NCBI GenBank assembly: GCA_013339765.2
Contig: CM023454.1
Coordinates: 64,919,878-64,983,877 of the forward strand
Direction: 5' to 3'
DNA length: 64,000 nucleotides
DNA from: Haemaphysalis longicornis
Lineage: Eukaryota > Arthropoda > Arachnida > Ixodida > Ixodidae
Shown piece after piece: positions 46,285-55,582 of the stretch. The notes under the pieces were generated by a model. The model saw only the letters and a list, made by a program, of their open reading frames with translations. It did not search any database and was not told where the DNA came from. Position 1 is the first letter of the stretch, and each line of letters begins with the position of its first letter. Position numbers and translations under genes: made by a program.

Positions 46285-46785
46285 TGAAGGGAAGTTATAC
46301 GACACGTGCTGTGGTCCTGCTGTGAATCCGAAGCGGGAGTCAGAGATGCTGTAGATATCAGGAAAGGAGCGTGCAGCGATCCGATAGCTAGGAGAAATGC
46401 GATGCAGCCAGCAAAGATAAGCTGAACAAAGAGAGGAATAGGCCTGGGCAACATGGCTGTTGGGCTCAGTTCGCCATGCCCATTGATGAAAAATTGGTGA
46501 AGTCAGGGATTTATAGATTCGGTATTCGGTGACATCACGGTGCGCAGAGCCACGCAGCGGTCCAGAGAAGGGGTGTTGTACGACACACGCTGTGATCCGG
46601 TTGTGGAATCCGAAGCGCGAGGCAAAGATGCTCTATATATCAGGAACGGAGCATGCAGCGATTCGCTAGCTGTGGCAAATGAGATTCAGCGAGCAAAGAT
46701 ATCCTGAGCAACGAGAGGAATAGGCCGGTCAAATATGGCTTTTGGTCTCGTTTAGCCATGACAGTTTCCCGTCTTCAAGTTACTT
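46285..46785. repeat. Array 1, remaining monomers beyond the LINE insertion
   Basis: Just under two further units (marker blocks near 46310 and 46590) carry the same agttcgccatgcccattgat, attcggtattcggtgac and cagcgatccgatagc-type segments. The array ends near 46785 at unrelated sequence. Confidence 0.85.
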
Positions 46786-47741
46786 GACGGAATTATGGGA
46801 AAATCTCAGAAAGCGAAGAAACTCAAAACAAAAAATCATGAACGAACTTAGAATAAGGCAACAATCTATAAACCTCGTCACACAAAGCGGCGTGAAGATA
46901 CAGACGTAAAGATCACGCCCCACGGTGCCCTGAACAGGTCCCGGGGCGCGATCTCCCATCGTGACATGTTGAACAGCACAGGGACCGGTCTCTTCCAGTG
47001 CCTTCTAGGCAAAGGTTGCACGGGAGTACGATGAATAACCCAGCGGCCACATGACACTCAAATCCGTAGAAAACACTTTATCTTGACATTTTACAGCCCA
47101 ACAATACCTTAGTTGGTCATTGCAGGCTTCCTAGAAAGCGCATATGGTGGTCTGTAACCGGAAGGTTCTCTCGCTGTCGACTCCATCACCTAGCCAAGTA
47201 AGCAAAACGTGGAACACCGCAGATTGAGTTATAGGACATCGTTATTGTAATCCAGGCCGACAACGAACTGCAATTGCAATGGTGACTTCGCCGCGTTTCT
47301 GTGCCGTATGACAATACCAACGGGTAATCTGTAAGTTTAAAAACTGCACCTGCTTTGAATTTACGTTTGACCAGCTTGGGTTCGCGGGAAGACGTTGAAA
47401 AAAGGAAAATGGGGAAGTGGGGGATAGTGTTTCGAGCACATCGAATAAAAGAAGCACGGGTCGTTTTGTCTCAGGGTCTGGGTCTTTGAGTCGGGCTAGC
47501 TTTTGCGATAGGGCTCACAAGTGGGTATATAGTGCGTCACAGTGGACCCATAAAGCAGAAAGACGTCAAGCAGGGATTTTATTTACAAGCGAAAGAGAAG
47601 GAACCGTGGAGTAGTTTTCAGAACCAGGAAAAGCGTCGCAGCAATTGAAACCAAGATAAAAAAGCCAAGGAAGGTAAAGAGAAAGAGGGCAACATCAAGC
47701 CTACACATATTTACTGCAGGACGAAGGCCCCTCTGAACAAC
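46786..47741 (-). pseudogene. Mostly unassigned; faint Penelope-like thumb remnant
   Basis: On the minus strand 47400-47250 encodes VNSKQVQFLNLQITRWYCHT, comparable to the Penelope LKFLDLRL-x-F...CW block, followed by other decayed frames. I see nothing else: no YVDD, no GIY-YIG. The rest has no recognisable gene. Confidence 0.25.
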
Positions 47742-49118
47742 CATTTTTGATAATGAAGCCGTCGGCTGCTTGTACAATAGCTTAAAATGAGCGATTAAGA
47801 AGGCCACACAAAAGGCCACACAATTCACGATTGTGATGGGAGACTAAGGCAAAGGTCGGTTAAAAGCAAAAGGGAGAAAAGCCATCGGAAAACTTCGGAG
47901 TAGATAATCGCAACAGTTGAGGAGATACCCAGGTGAGACGTGCATAGAGAAACACTTAGAGGTTGGTAAACACATTTTTTTAGCAAACATAAGGATAGAA
48001 CTGATCTTAGAAAAGTACCGAAGGTGCCACAGAAAATGAAATTGACTTCTTTTAATGGAAAACTTCATGCATTCGGCAAGACGTTGAATTGACAAGAGTG
48101 TGGGAGTGACCAGAGGGTAGGTAAATGGGAGGTAATTCTGAATCTCAAAAGAGTTAGTCAGACACTCGCGAAAACTTTGAAACCCACCTTGTGGTAAGTC
48201 TTAGCAAGATTGCATGAGTTGAAATAACTCTTCTACACAAATTTGCGCTTCTATACCAGCAGAACGGGGCCAGTGGTAACAGCCTAAATGGCAACCTAAG
48301 AACTGCAAACAGGGAATCAGCAGCCGGTGTCGTAGAAGCAGCATGTAGAAAAAAACCTAAAAACTAATGAAAAACAAAGGAATTAGTTGCCAGACGTAAC
48401 AAAATGAAATGGTCAAGTACGGCAGATCAGAATAAATTAACAGAGCTGTCAAGTCTGATTAAGAGAGATAAAACAAAACACATTCGTGCATATAACACGG
48501 CAGTCATCGATGAGATGCGGCAATTAGTGAAAAGACCGAAAGCCACTGACAAAAAGCTAGCCATCGGCAAAGACAGGATTTACGCTCTAAGAAATGAGCA
48601 GAAAAACATTACGCAAAACTTGACTAGGATAGTTAGGCTAGCATAATGATTCTACACAAGGCTATATGTGAAAGACACTAGAGAAGGAGCAAATACAGTC
48701 GTGCGAGCTCAAGTTGCGATGTCCCACTAGTAACTCAAGAGGAAGTAGCAAAGACTTTCAAAGGCATGGAAAGAGAAAAAGCTGCAGCTAACTATGGCAT
48801 AACCATAGATATTTGAAAAGAGAGAGGAGATATGTTGGAACAACTCGGTGTATTTTTACGGACTGCTTAAGGCCGCAAAAATGGCCCATAGCTTGGAAAA
48901 ACGCCAACATTATTTTCATTCCTGATAAGGGAGATCTCGAGGACCTCAAGAATAACCAGAAGATCAGTCTATTGCTCCGTTGTGCGTAATGTATTTATCA
49001 GAGCTCTATTTAGCCGGATAGGTGTTATCCTATAATTCCCACAGTCCAGAGGCCAGTTTATGTTTACGAAAGGGCTGTAAACAGTGGATCCTATCCATGC
49101 GGTCATTACAGTGATATA
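47742..49118 (+). pseudogene. RTE-like LINE fragment, plus strand
   Basis: 48404-48646 (80 codons) contains LIKRDKTKHIRAYNTAVIDE and KKLAIGKDRIYALRNEQKNI, matching the linker between endonuclease and RT in RTE-like LINEs. RT entry follows in other frames: VTQEEVAKTFKGMEREKAAA, NYGITIDI, then PIAWKNANIIFIPDKGDLED and LKNNQKISLL (RTE: W+xAxIILIxKKGDxxDLxNYRPISLL). A FTKGL-x-TVDPIHAV block at 49060-49110 corresponds to GFRRGFSTxDHIHAV. 47742-48400 is homologous to the inverted fragment 57860-58450. It is broken by stops and its 3' end runs into BEL sequence. Confidence 0.65.
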
Positions 49119-49159
49119 ATGCAGAATACTCCTTTAATGGCGTTGTTAATGATTATAAT

Positions 49160-49900
49160 AAAGAGGCTGTTTGCACTGGCATGGGGGCACGGGTATAGAT
49201 CGCTCCTCGCGCTCGTGGCACCGGCTTGCATTCTGCCCCATCAACCGGGCGACTGGCTGTGGGGCTCTTTTCTCCGCAGCTTCATTCTGGTGCCGAAACA
49301 CGGGAGATCGAAGCACGAGCAGACTCGACATGACGCGCCACAGATGTCGAGGTAGGCTAGTCTCGGGATTATTTTTTTCTCATCCAGCCGATTCGGGAAT
49401 GCTCATCCTCACTCTGCTCCTTGGTAGTGCTCGTGCTGGAGCCACCCGGTCGGCCGGCTTCGCTGCTGTCTAACATGGAGGCGCGACGCCGACGCAGTGA
49501 TTTCTTGAGGTAAGCGGTCATAATCGGCGTAGCTGCAATTCAATAGCTGCTACAGGATCCAGATGTACCGATTTAGCAGACCCACTCGTACCGACGGCCC
49601 CTCAACAGCAGGTACGCGGAAATAAAGGCTCTTCACCAGCGCGTTCAGATACGCATCGATTCAGGGGACCATCATTGACTTCTTCAGTTGCTTTGAGTCC
49701 GGTGAAAAGGTCGCTGTGATCCGCTCCATTGTGTAATTCACCAAACCATCGGCAGCTATTTTCCTGCTTCCTATTCAGAGTACCGGAGCCCAGCGCCCTG
49801 ATTTCACCATCACCAAAAACGGCGAGGCTGCTGTGCTCCGCGGTGCCAGCAAGAGAACGGTGGAGTTCGATGATTTGGCGAACGTGCACTCTGCGTGTGG
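49160..49900 (+). pseudogene. BEL/Pao-like 5' end (LTR end, primer site, gag) plus strand
   Basis: An LTR-like end (about 49160-49286) is followed by tggtgccgaaacacgggag (49291-49309), the form of a primer binding site for BEL elements. Gag-like protein in shifting frames: LLQDPDVPI near 49550, then LNSRYAEIKALHQRVQIRID (about 49600-49660), paralleling the minus-strand copy at 51207-51701 (LQDPEVRTEQ, LNSRYGEMKSLDKRVRMTID). Such N-terminal coiled helices are typical of BEL Gag. DNA similarity with the inverted copy continues to about 49870. Confidence 0.55.
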
Positions 49901-50560
49901 GCTGCGCTTCTGCGACCTACACGTCCGCACAGCTGGCGAGCACTCTGATCGTCCGGAAAGTCTGGCGAAGCTCGCAACAACATCCCTTCAGGGACGAATG
50001 GATGCACTCAGCAGAGCGCCTTGCGACCATCATCACGAACAGCTAGGGTGTCGGATTAACCAAGTCCGGGTGACTACGAAGTGCAAGGATGTGGCCGTCG
50101 CCGACATATCGAACTCACTAAACTGGCGCGTGGGTCCCCGTCGCCAGCGGGAGCCGTTGACACTTGAAAGACGATGACCATGTTTGCCCCGGCTCTCGCA
50201 TTTTCACTGGCACCTCGGCTTGCGTTTACGCCTCCTGGTAACTTTACCTTTGATCGGGGAACCGGTGTTCCGATCCTCATCCCGCCAACTGTGAAATGAA
50301 CGATGTTGCGGATGGCTCAAAGAAGAAAACCCGGCGGTGTCAATAACCGCTCTCGATTGCCCATTGAAAGGGTCCTCAAAGCTCTGTTATCTGCTGCTCC
50401 GAACGTGGTCTCGCAGTGACTGTGGAGAAGATGACTATCCTGATCCGCGTTGCATCTACCGAGAAGTGACCGCAGGTGACCTGCTACAGCGCATGGTAAC
50501 CTCCGCTGCCTACGCAAGTGCATGCCAGCTGCACACCACGGAGTTCGTTTAATTTTTTAA
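49901..50560. other. No assignable gene; probable further BEL sequence
   Basis: GC-richer stretch, with a 114-codon plus-strand frame covering 49833-50177, downstream of the BEL gag remnant. No protease or RT motif is visible. Confidence 0.35.
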
Positions 50561-50569
50561 AGTTCAATA

Positions 50570-51075
50570 CTTTTTACTTTCAATTCCAAAATGACAGGTA
50601 AAAAACTGCTTCGACTCATCGCCAAAGGCTAGTACAGGGTCCAATGTTTCTAAACAAGGAATTGTAACAAGATACAGAATACAAGATGCTAAAACGTTCA
50701 GAATATAGAAAAAATTGTTAGGGCATTTTACAAACATATATTCGCGTAACTCAAACTTTAGCAGGATAACCGAAGCTTGCAATTTGTATGCACAAACAAA
50801 ATAAGGCAACGATTATCAACAACTATGCAGTAAACTTTTTCTGGACGTAGTGATATTTGTATACAAGAGTGGAAAGATTTTGGTAATATTTGGAGAGGGA
50901 CTGCTAGTCATGGAGAACTATTAAGGAGGGCAAGAAAATGTTTCTTTATTTTAAGGGAAAGTGAACAGCCGATTTTATATGCTGGGGCAAACTGTTCCAG
51001 ATTTTGGTATAGACGAAATGTAGTCGTTCCCCATATACGTTATTGGGGGGGCGTAGGTTGGAAATACCAGAAATA
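50570..51075 (-). pseudogene. LINE 3' end (CR1/jockey-like C-terminus)
   Basis: The minus strand at 51045-50950 encodes NNVYGERLHFVYTKIWNSLP, then QHIKSAVHFPLK. This matches the C-terminal LINE pattern (R-x2-xNN...F-x-Y-x-x-x-K-x-WNSLP-x2-I+-A-x-S-x2-FK). AT-rich sequence follows to about 50570, which I take as the 3' untranslated end. The 5' boundary is where BEL sequence begins. Confidence 0.55.
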
Positions 51076-51089
51076 CAATTCCTGGTAGG

Positions 51090-51770
51090 GCGGGATGAGG
51101 AGCTTAGAATGGACGGTTCTCTAGGTGGCACCGGGGAGCACCGCGGTCTCGCCGTAACGAGACATCGTGAAATCAGGGGTAAGCGTTTCGGTACTTTGAA
51201 CAGCAATCAGGGAAGTAATCGCGGAGGCTCGGCAAAATAGGCGTGATAGCGGATCAACGTGGCGTTTGTGCGGGACTCAAATCTGGTGAAGGAGTCAGTT
51301 TCCAACTCGCCGAAATCGATGGTCATCCGAACGCGTTTGTCAAGAGACTTCATTTCCCCATACCTGCTGTTCAGGGTGCGCAGGTACGACTTGGTCTGCT
51401 CAGTCCGTACTTCTGGATCCTGTAGTCGCGATTCTGTTGTAGCTACGCCCCTTGTGACATTTTTTCTCACGAATTCACGGTGGTGCCCTAGTTCCTCCAA
51501 GGCAGACGGCAGCGAAGCCGGGCGACCGGGTGGCTTCAGCACGAGCATGGGCGGCGAGCAGCGTTGGAGGATGCGGCTTCCCGAATCTGCTGGATAGAAA
51601 TGAATCAAGAGCCTAGCATACCTCGGCGTCGGTGGCGCGTCATTTGCAGTCGCCTCGTGTTTCCGTCTCCCGTGTTTCGGCACCAGAATGTTAAGTAACA
51701 CGGCGGAGAAGAGCCACGCAGCCAGTCACCCGGTTCCTGTGCAGGACACAAGCCAGCGCCATGACTGCGA
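51090..51770 (-). pseudogene. BEL/Pao-like 5' end (primer site and gag), minus strand
   Basis: Inverted relative of 49160-49900. On the minus strand an LTR-like end finishing TTAACA is followed by TTCTGGTGCCGAAACACGGG (about 51689-51670). A 164-codon frame (51701-51207) contains SALEELGHHREFVRKNVTRG, RLQDPEVRTEQTKSYLRTLN and SRYGEMKSLDKRVRMTIDFG, a coiled Gag N-terminal segment. Homology with the plus copy extends to about 51100. The LINE tail at 50570-51075 lies next to it on the same strand. Confidence 0.6.
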
Positions 51771-51807
51771 GGAGCCAGCTATGCAACCGAAGCGGTTAAA
51801 AAAAACG

Positions 51808-52186
51808 TTTGTAAATAGCTTTTGCACAACAGTGGATTGGGCTGATGTTCTTGTAATTCTTGAGATCCTCGAAATCTAAGCAATGAGAATACTGTTGGGT
51901 TTTTCTATGCTATGGGGTATTTTTTCCAGTACATTATCTCCTCTATTCTTCAAAATATCAACTCTTATACCCTCGTTACCTACCGCTTTTTCTGTTTTTA
52001 AGCGTTTGAAAGCCTTTGCTACCTCCTCTTGAGTAACTCGTGGGAGAACGCAACTTGAGCTTCACTGACAGTAGTGGCTCCTTCTCGGTCTCTGGCATAC
52101 AGCCTTGGGTAGAATCTTTATGCTACCTTATTTATGTTGTCCACGTTCTGCCAAATATTGTTAGGCTCAGGTCTTAGTGCGTAGAC
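51808..52186 (-). pseudogene. RTE-like LINE fragment, minus strand (proximal piece)
   Basis: Minus-strand reading: YALRPEPNNIWQNVDNINKV, then FYPRLYARDREGATTVSEAQ and VAFSHELLK (52186-52035), with decayed RT-entry sequence (PIA-x-KNP..., GSQELQEHQPNPLL frames) to about 51808. It aligns with the plus copy at 48570-48990. The upstream part of the same element is probably 57590-58450, separated by the CR1 copy 2 block. Confidence 0.6.
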
Positions 52187-52189
52187 CCT

Positions 52190-52754
52190 GTGGTAGTTTT
52201 GGTGGTTTTGGTAAATATGCTTCTTGCATTGACATTTAAGAGCCGCAAACAGTGTTATAAGGGGTGGTGGCATTGGCACGAATTCTTCGGGGTCATGCTC
52301 GCAGATGGGATCTGCACTCGTGAACTAGTGTTAAAATTCCATAAAAAGGTTTTGTCATCGATTCGCCGCTTTTCGTTAACGAGATAGATTTTCTTTCCAC
52401 TATCCTTATCTGACTTCGAACTTCCCCACCATAGTTGCCGCCTTTGGAGTGTAGGTTAAGTTTATTCATTTGAAATTGATATGTTGCTGCCTTTCAAACC
52501 TATAGTATTTTTATAATGGCCTGGTTTTCATTATATTCCTGCAGATTTGGATGCCTGGTCGATTTCCTTAACGTTTCCCAAGTCGGGGAATTCCACCAGA
52601 CGAGTGCACTCTACGTTAAGCTAATTTTTGGAAACCACATAAAGTACCTTCTTTTTTTACTTCTAAGGTTTCGTCCGGTTCTTCGGAAATACCATAGACG
52701 ACTAAGTTAGGCCAGCGGCTTCGGTCTTCAAAGTCAACTAAATTTTCAGACAGG
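52190..52754 (-). mobile_element. CR1-like LINE, copy 2 (inner piece)
   Basis: Homologous to copy 1 at about 38620-39160 at DNA level (for example tcatcgattcgccgcttttc, gcctttggagtgtaggtt). It carries a roughly 31-bp insertion near 52256-52286 absent from copy 1. It is truncated at its 3' side at 52190 and interrupted at 52755 by a Penelope-like element. Confidence 0.75.
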
Positions 52755-52766
52755 TGTGTAACAGAT
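52755..52766. repeat. 12-bp target-site duplication, left, of Penelope-like element 1
   Basis: tgtgtaacagat here equals 55225-55236. Copy 1 has a single tgtgcaacagat at the corresponding position (near 39154), which is the unoccupied state. Confidence 0.8.
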
Positions 52767-52809
52767 ATAACTTAACAACGTGAGGGTTCGAGCTAGTTGG
52801 TACTCCATA

Positions 52810-53305
52810 GTGAAAATTTAAAGCGCAACAAATTTAGACACAAGACGAATGACCCAGGGACAAGCGCTACTTCCAACTGGAAATTTTATTTACGAAACAA
52901 CATATATATACGAAAAGGGAGAAAATACAAAAAAAACCACAGTGCATGTGCGCATCGTCCTAAACTAGAGTATGTGCGCCCTGTACAGGCGCGCACACGC
53001 TCCTCATGCCATGGGCGTGCCCAGGAAGGCCAGCTCTTTTGCTGATAGCGATACCGAGGTCGTGCTTACACAATCTTTGCCACCACGATGTATCTCAGCC
53101 GCCTCCACAATCTCCCGTGTGCGCTGATCGGGATCGCGAAAGACGACTGTACATTCATCAAATCGAGGCGAACACTTGCAGGTCTGGCAATGACTGGCGA
53201 GGTTCCCGCCCGTGTCTTTTTTTGCTCGATTGGCATGCTCACGGAGGCGTTCATTAGGGCACCGTCCTGTTTGTCCAATGTAGGCCCTATGGCAAGACAA
53301 TGGGA
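52810..53305. repeat. Left inverted arm of Penelope-like element 1
   Basis: Reverse complement of 54732-55224. It contains a minus-strand GIY-YIG frame that is better preserved than the one in the right arm. Confidence 0.85.
53004..53300 (-). pseudogene. GIY-YIG endonuclease domain carried in the left inverted arm
   Basis: This 98-codon frame begins SCHRAYIGQTGRCPNERLRE (the Y-I-G-x-T/S-G-R half of the motif), then has a cysteine-histidine cluster (SHCQTCKCSPRFDECTVVF), REIVEAAEIHRGGKDCVSTT and SVSLSAKELAFLG, the typical Penelope C-terminus. It is open throughout, while the corresponding right-arm sequence (54732-55050) has shifts. It lacks the preceding V-Y-K-L-P half and has no RT on its own strand, so it is a displaced duplicate domain. 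Confidence 0.75.
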
Positions 53306-53358
53306 AGACAAAGGTTCACCTATGTCTTGTACAGTCAGATAAGGAAGGTGGGTTCGGG

Positions 53359-54729
53359 GTGTTTCCTTACGCCAAGTTTTTTGCTAAAGCTCACGAAGCT
53401 ATTGGTTCTGTCTTTCGTGTCTGTGACAATGTCTCATTGCGCAAAGGTAAACGGGAAGCAAAGGATCTGTGCAGTCAGCTCAACCTCGGCGGTTTGGTTA
53501 AACAGATAGAGAGTAGCGCAAAAATGGGCCTGGAAATGTTTTTCAGCGCTAAGACTCATAAAGTCAACACGCCCTTTAGAGTTATCGGGTCTGAAAGGCA
53601 GACACGGCAGAAATGTGTAGCGGGTTTTCTGCAGCGCAACTTGAACCGGTTGAATGTAGATGACCGTTTTGGTACAAGGAATTCGGAGCAGGTGGTTGAA
53701 TATCTGAGAGAGAATTCGGCAGTTGGGTTTAATGGGTTTTCTGTCGATGTTAAAGACTTATACTACTCCTTGCCACATGACCTGATGCAAACCTGTGTTG
53801 AAGATGCCATTTTTGCTTTTGGTGCAGTACCGTTCCAGACTGAATGTGGTATTTCTGTTCAAGACATTTTTGGATTTACTGGGGCTCTACCTAAAATCAA
53901 CGTATGTCCAGTGGGATGGTCACGTGTACATCCAAAAGCAAGGGGTCTGTATAGGCTCATGCGTCGCCCCGGTTTTGAGTAACTTGGTGATGGCCCACCT
54001 TGACAGGTTAATTGCTGACAGGCTAAAGGAGACGACGGTTGTAAAAGTGTTCCGATATGTTGACGATTTCTTGGTGTTGGTTGGCAGTGACGTAGAGACG
54101 TTTTCCCTAGATGTGGCACAAGCAGTTGGCGAATTTTTGAGGCATGTCTTAACCCCCTAAAGGTTACACACGAGGTCCCTAAGCAGTGCAGTCTGAAATT
54201 CTTGGACCTCAGACTTCAGTTCTCGGGAAAACACGTTTGTTGGATGTATGACCCCCGCAGCCGGAAGCCGCTACTGCCGTTCAGGTCTGTTCACACCAAA
54301 CTGGTGAAACGAGCCATTGCCAGCAGCTGTCTCAACAGTGCCTTGAACAAAACATGCGAGCACCTTATGGACACCAGTTTCCATCTGCAAGTGTGTCGCC
54401 TAAGGTCGGCAGGTTACCCCGCAAACTTGGTTGTAGCGGTGGCCGACGCAATTCGTTCGAAGCAAAGACGGGCTGGCATCGGGCAAGGCGACCAAGGTAA
54501 CCAGGCGACCCACCAACCTAACAAGGTGGTGGTTGTTCCTTACCTACACGGCATTTCACACAATCTTGAAAAGATTGGTGGAAGGGTTGACGTCAAAGTT
54601 TTGATGTCTGCTCCAGAAAAACTATCGCGGCTTTGCACTGTTACGTGCCCGGTTCCGAAAGAAAAAAAAAAGTGCGGGGTGAAGCACCAAAATCAGTACG
54701 TCGATTGCACTGCAGGGAGTGGTGTATAA
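53359..54729 (+). pseudogene. Penelope-like reverse transcriptase (element 1), two frameshifts
   Basis: Three successive plus-strand frames. The first (53359 to about 53880) has MFFSAKTHKVNTPFRVIGSE, AGFLQRNLNRLNVDDRFGT and FSVDVKDLYYSLPHDLM (A motif, catalytic Asp). The second (about 53880-54160) has QKQGVCIGSCVAPVLSNLVM (B motif) and VFRYVDDFLVLVG (YVDD at 54056-54067). The third (about 54150-54729) has SLKFLDLRLQFSGKHVCWMY, KPLLPFRSVHTKLVKRAIAS, then VVVPYLHGISHNLEKIGGR and LSRLCTVTC. All expected RT blocks are present. Only frame breaks near 53880 and 54150, and a further one before the GIY-YIG region at about 54720, prevent one continuous product. Confidence 0.8.
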
Positions 54730-55050
54730 GCTCCCATTGTCTTGCCATAGGGCCTACATTGGACAAACAGGACTGGTGCCTTAATGAACGCCTCCGTGAG
54801 CATGCCAATCGAGCAAAAAAGACACGGGCGGGAACCTCGCCAGTCATTGCCAGACCTGCAAGTGTCCGCCTCGATTTGATGAATGTACAGTCGTCTTTCG
54901 CGATCCCGATCAGCGCACACGGGAGATTGTGGAGGCGGCTGAGATACATCGTGGTGGCAAAGATTGTGTAAGCACGACCTCGGTATCGCTATCAGCAAAA
55001 GAGCTGGCCTTCCTGGGCACGCCCATGGAGGAGCGTGTGCGCGCCTGTAC
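54720..55050 (+). pseudogene. GIY-YIG endonuclease domain at the 3' side of Penelope-like element 1
   Basis: VYKLPLSCHRAYIGQTG follows the RT after a shift (54724 onward), giving the complete GIY-x10-YIG signature. Later frames give ERLREHANRAKK, REIVEAAEIHRGGKDC and LSAKELAFLGTPMEERV. Indels near 54777 and 54815 break the frame. In this family the domain cuts target DNA and is the C-terminal part of the RT polyprotein. Confidence 0.75.
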
Positions 55051-55224
55051 AGTGCGCACATACTCTATTTTAGGACGATGCGTACATGCACTGTGGTTTT
55101 TTTTTGTATTTTCTCCCTTTTCGTATATATATGTTGTTTCGTAAATATAATTTCCAGTTGGAAGTAGCGCTTGTCCCTGTGTCATTCGTCTTGTGTCTAA
55201 ATTTGTTGCGCTTTAAATTTTCAC
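54732..55224. repeat. Right inverted arm of Penelope-like element 1
   Basis: Pairs with 52810-53305. It covers the GIY-YIG region and the 3' untranslated end, with a tatatatatg stretch at 55124-55134. Confidence 0.85.
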
Positions 55225-55236
55225 TGTGTAACAGAT

Positions 55237-55582
55237 GACTGAACAGACGTTAGACTAGATTTAACACATTCAAATTGGGACGTTCGGGAAACCAGGACCT
55301 GAAGAAGCTTCTCAACTGCACTAACGTTTGAGCAAAGAGCTTGCAACGTATTTCGGTGGCAGCATGTTGTGCTTTCATTTTGTTAATGCATGTAATAATG
55401 ATGTTTTCTCCATTAAGAACGTTAGGCTATAATTGGGCCAGGGTTTGACACAACATCCCCGCAAAGAAGTAGTTTGCAAAAATGATAACAGTAACCGATA
55501 TTGCGCGAACAGAGCAGTGGACATGGCACAATTAAAGTAAACTTATCACTCGATTTTACACCGCTGGGTGCACAACTTAACT
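55237..55582 (-). mobile_element. CR1-like LINE, copy 2 (5' piece, with empty Tigger site)
   Basis: Continues the copy-1 homology (39160-39475) after the Penelope insertion: the gaacagacgttagactagat, ttcgggaaaccaggacctga and aagaagtagtttgcaaaaat blocks. The 2A-like motif is here at 55440-55478 as GDVVSNPGP. At about 55545-55555 the sequence passes directly from aaacttatca to ctcgattttacaccgctggg, the point where copy 1 carries the Tigger element. The monomer array begins within about 30 bp. Confidence 0.8.

Larger units (their letters stand above)
52767..55224 (+). mobile_element. Penelope-like element 1 with inverted terminal arms
   Basis: This 2,458-bp element lies between 12-bp target duplications. 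The right arm (54732-55224: GIY-YIG coding and 3' end) is present as an inverted copy at the left (52810-53305). The copies are near identical by eye (they share gtgaaaatttaaagcgcaac at the outer ends). A 43-bp tail (52767-52809) lies outside the left arm. Between the arms are the RT frames on the plus strand. Inverted or tandem partial copies at the 5' side are a known feature of Penelope elements. Confidence 0.85.
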
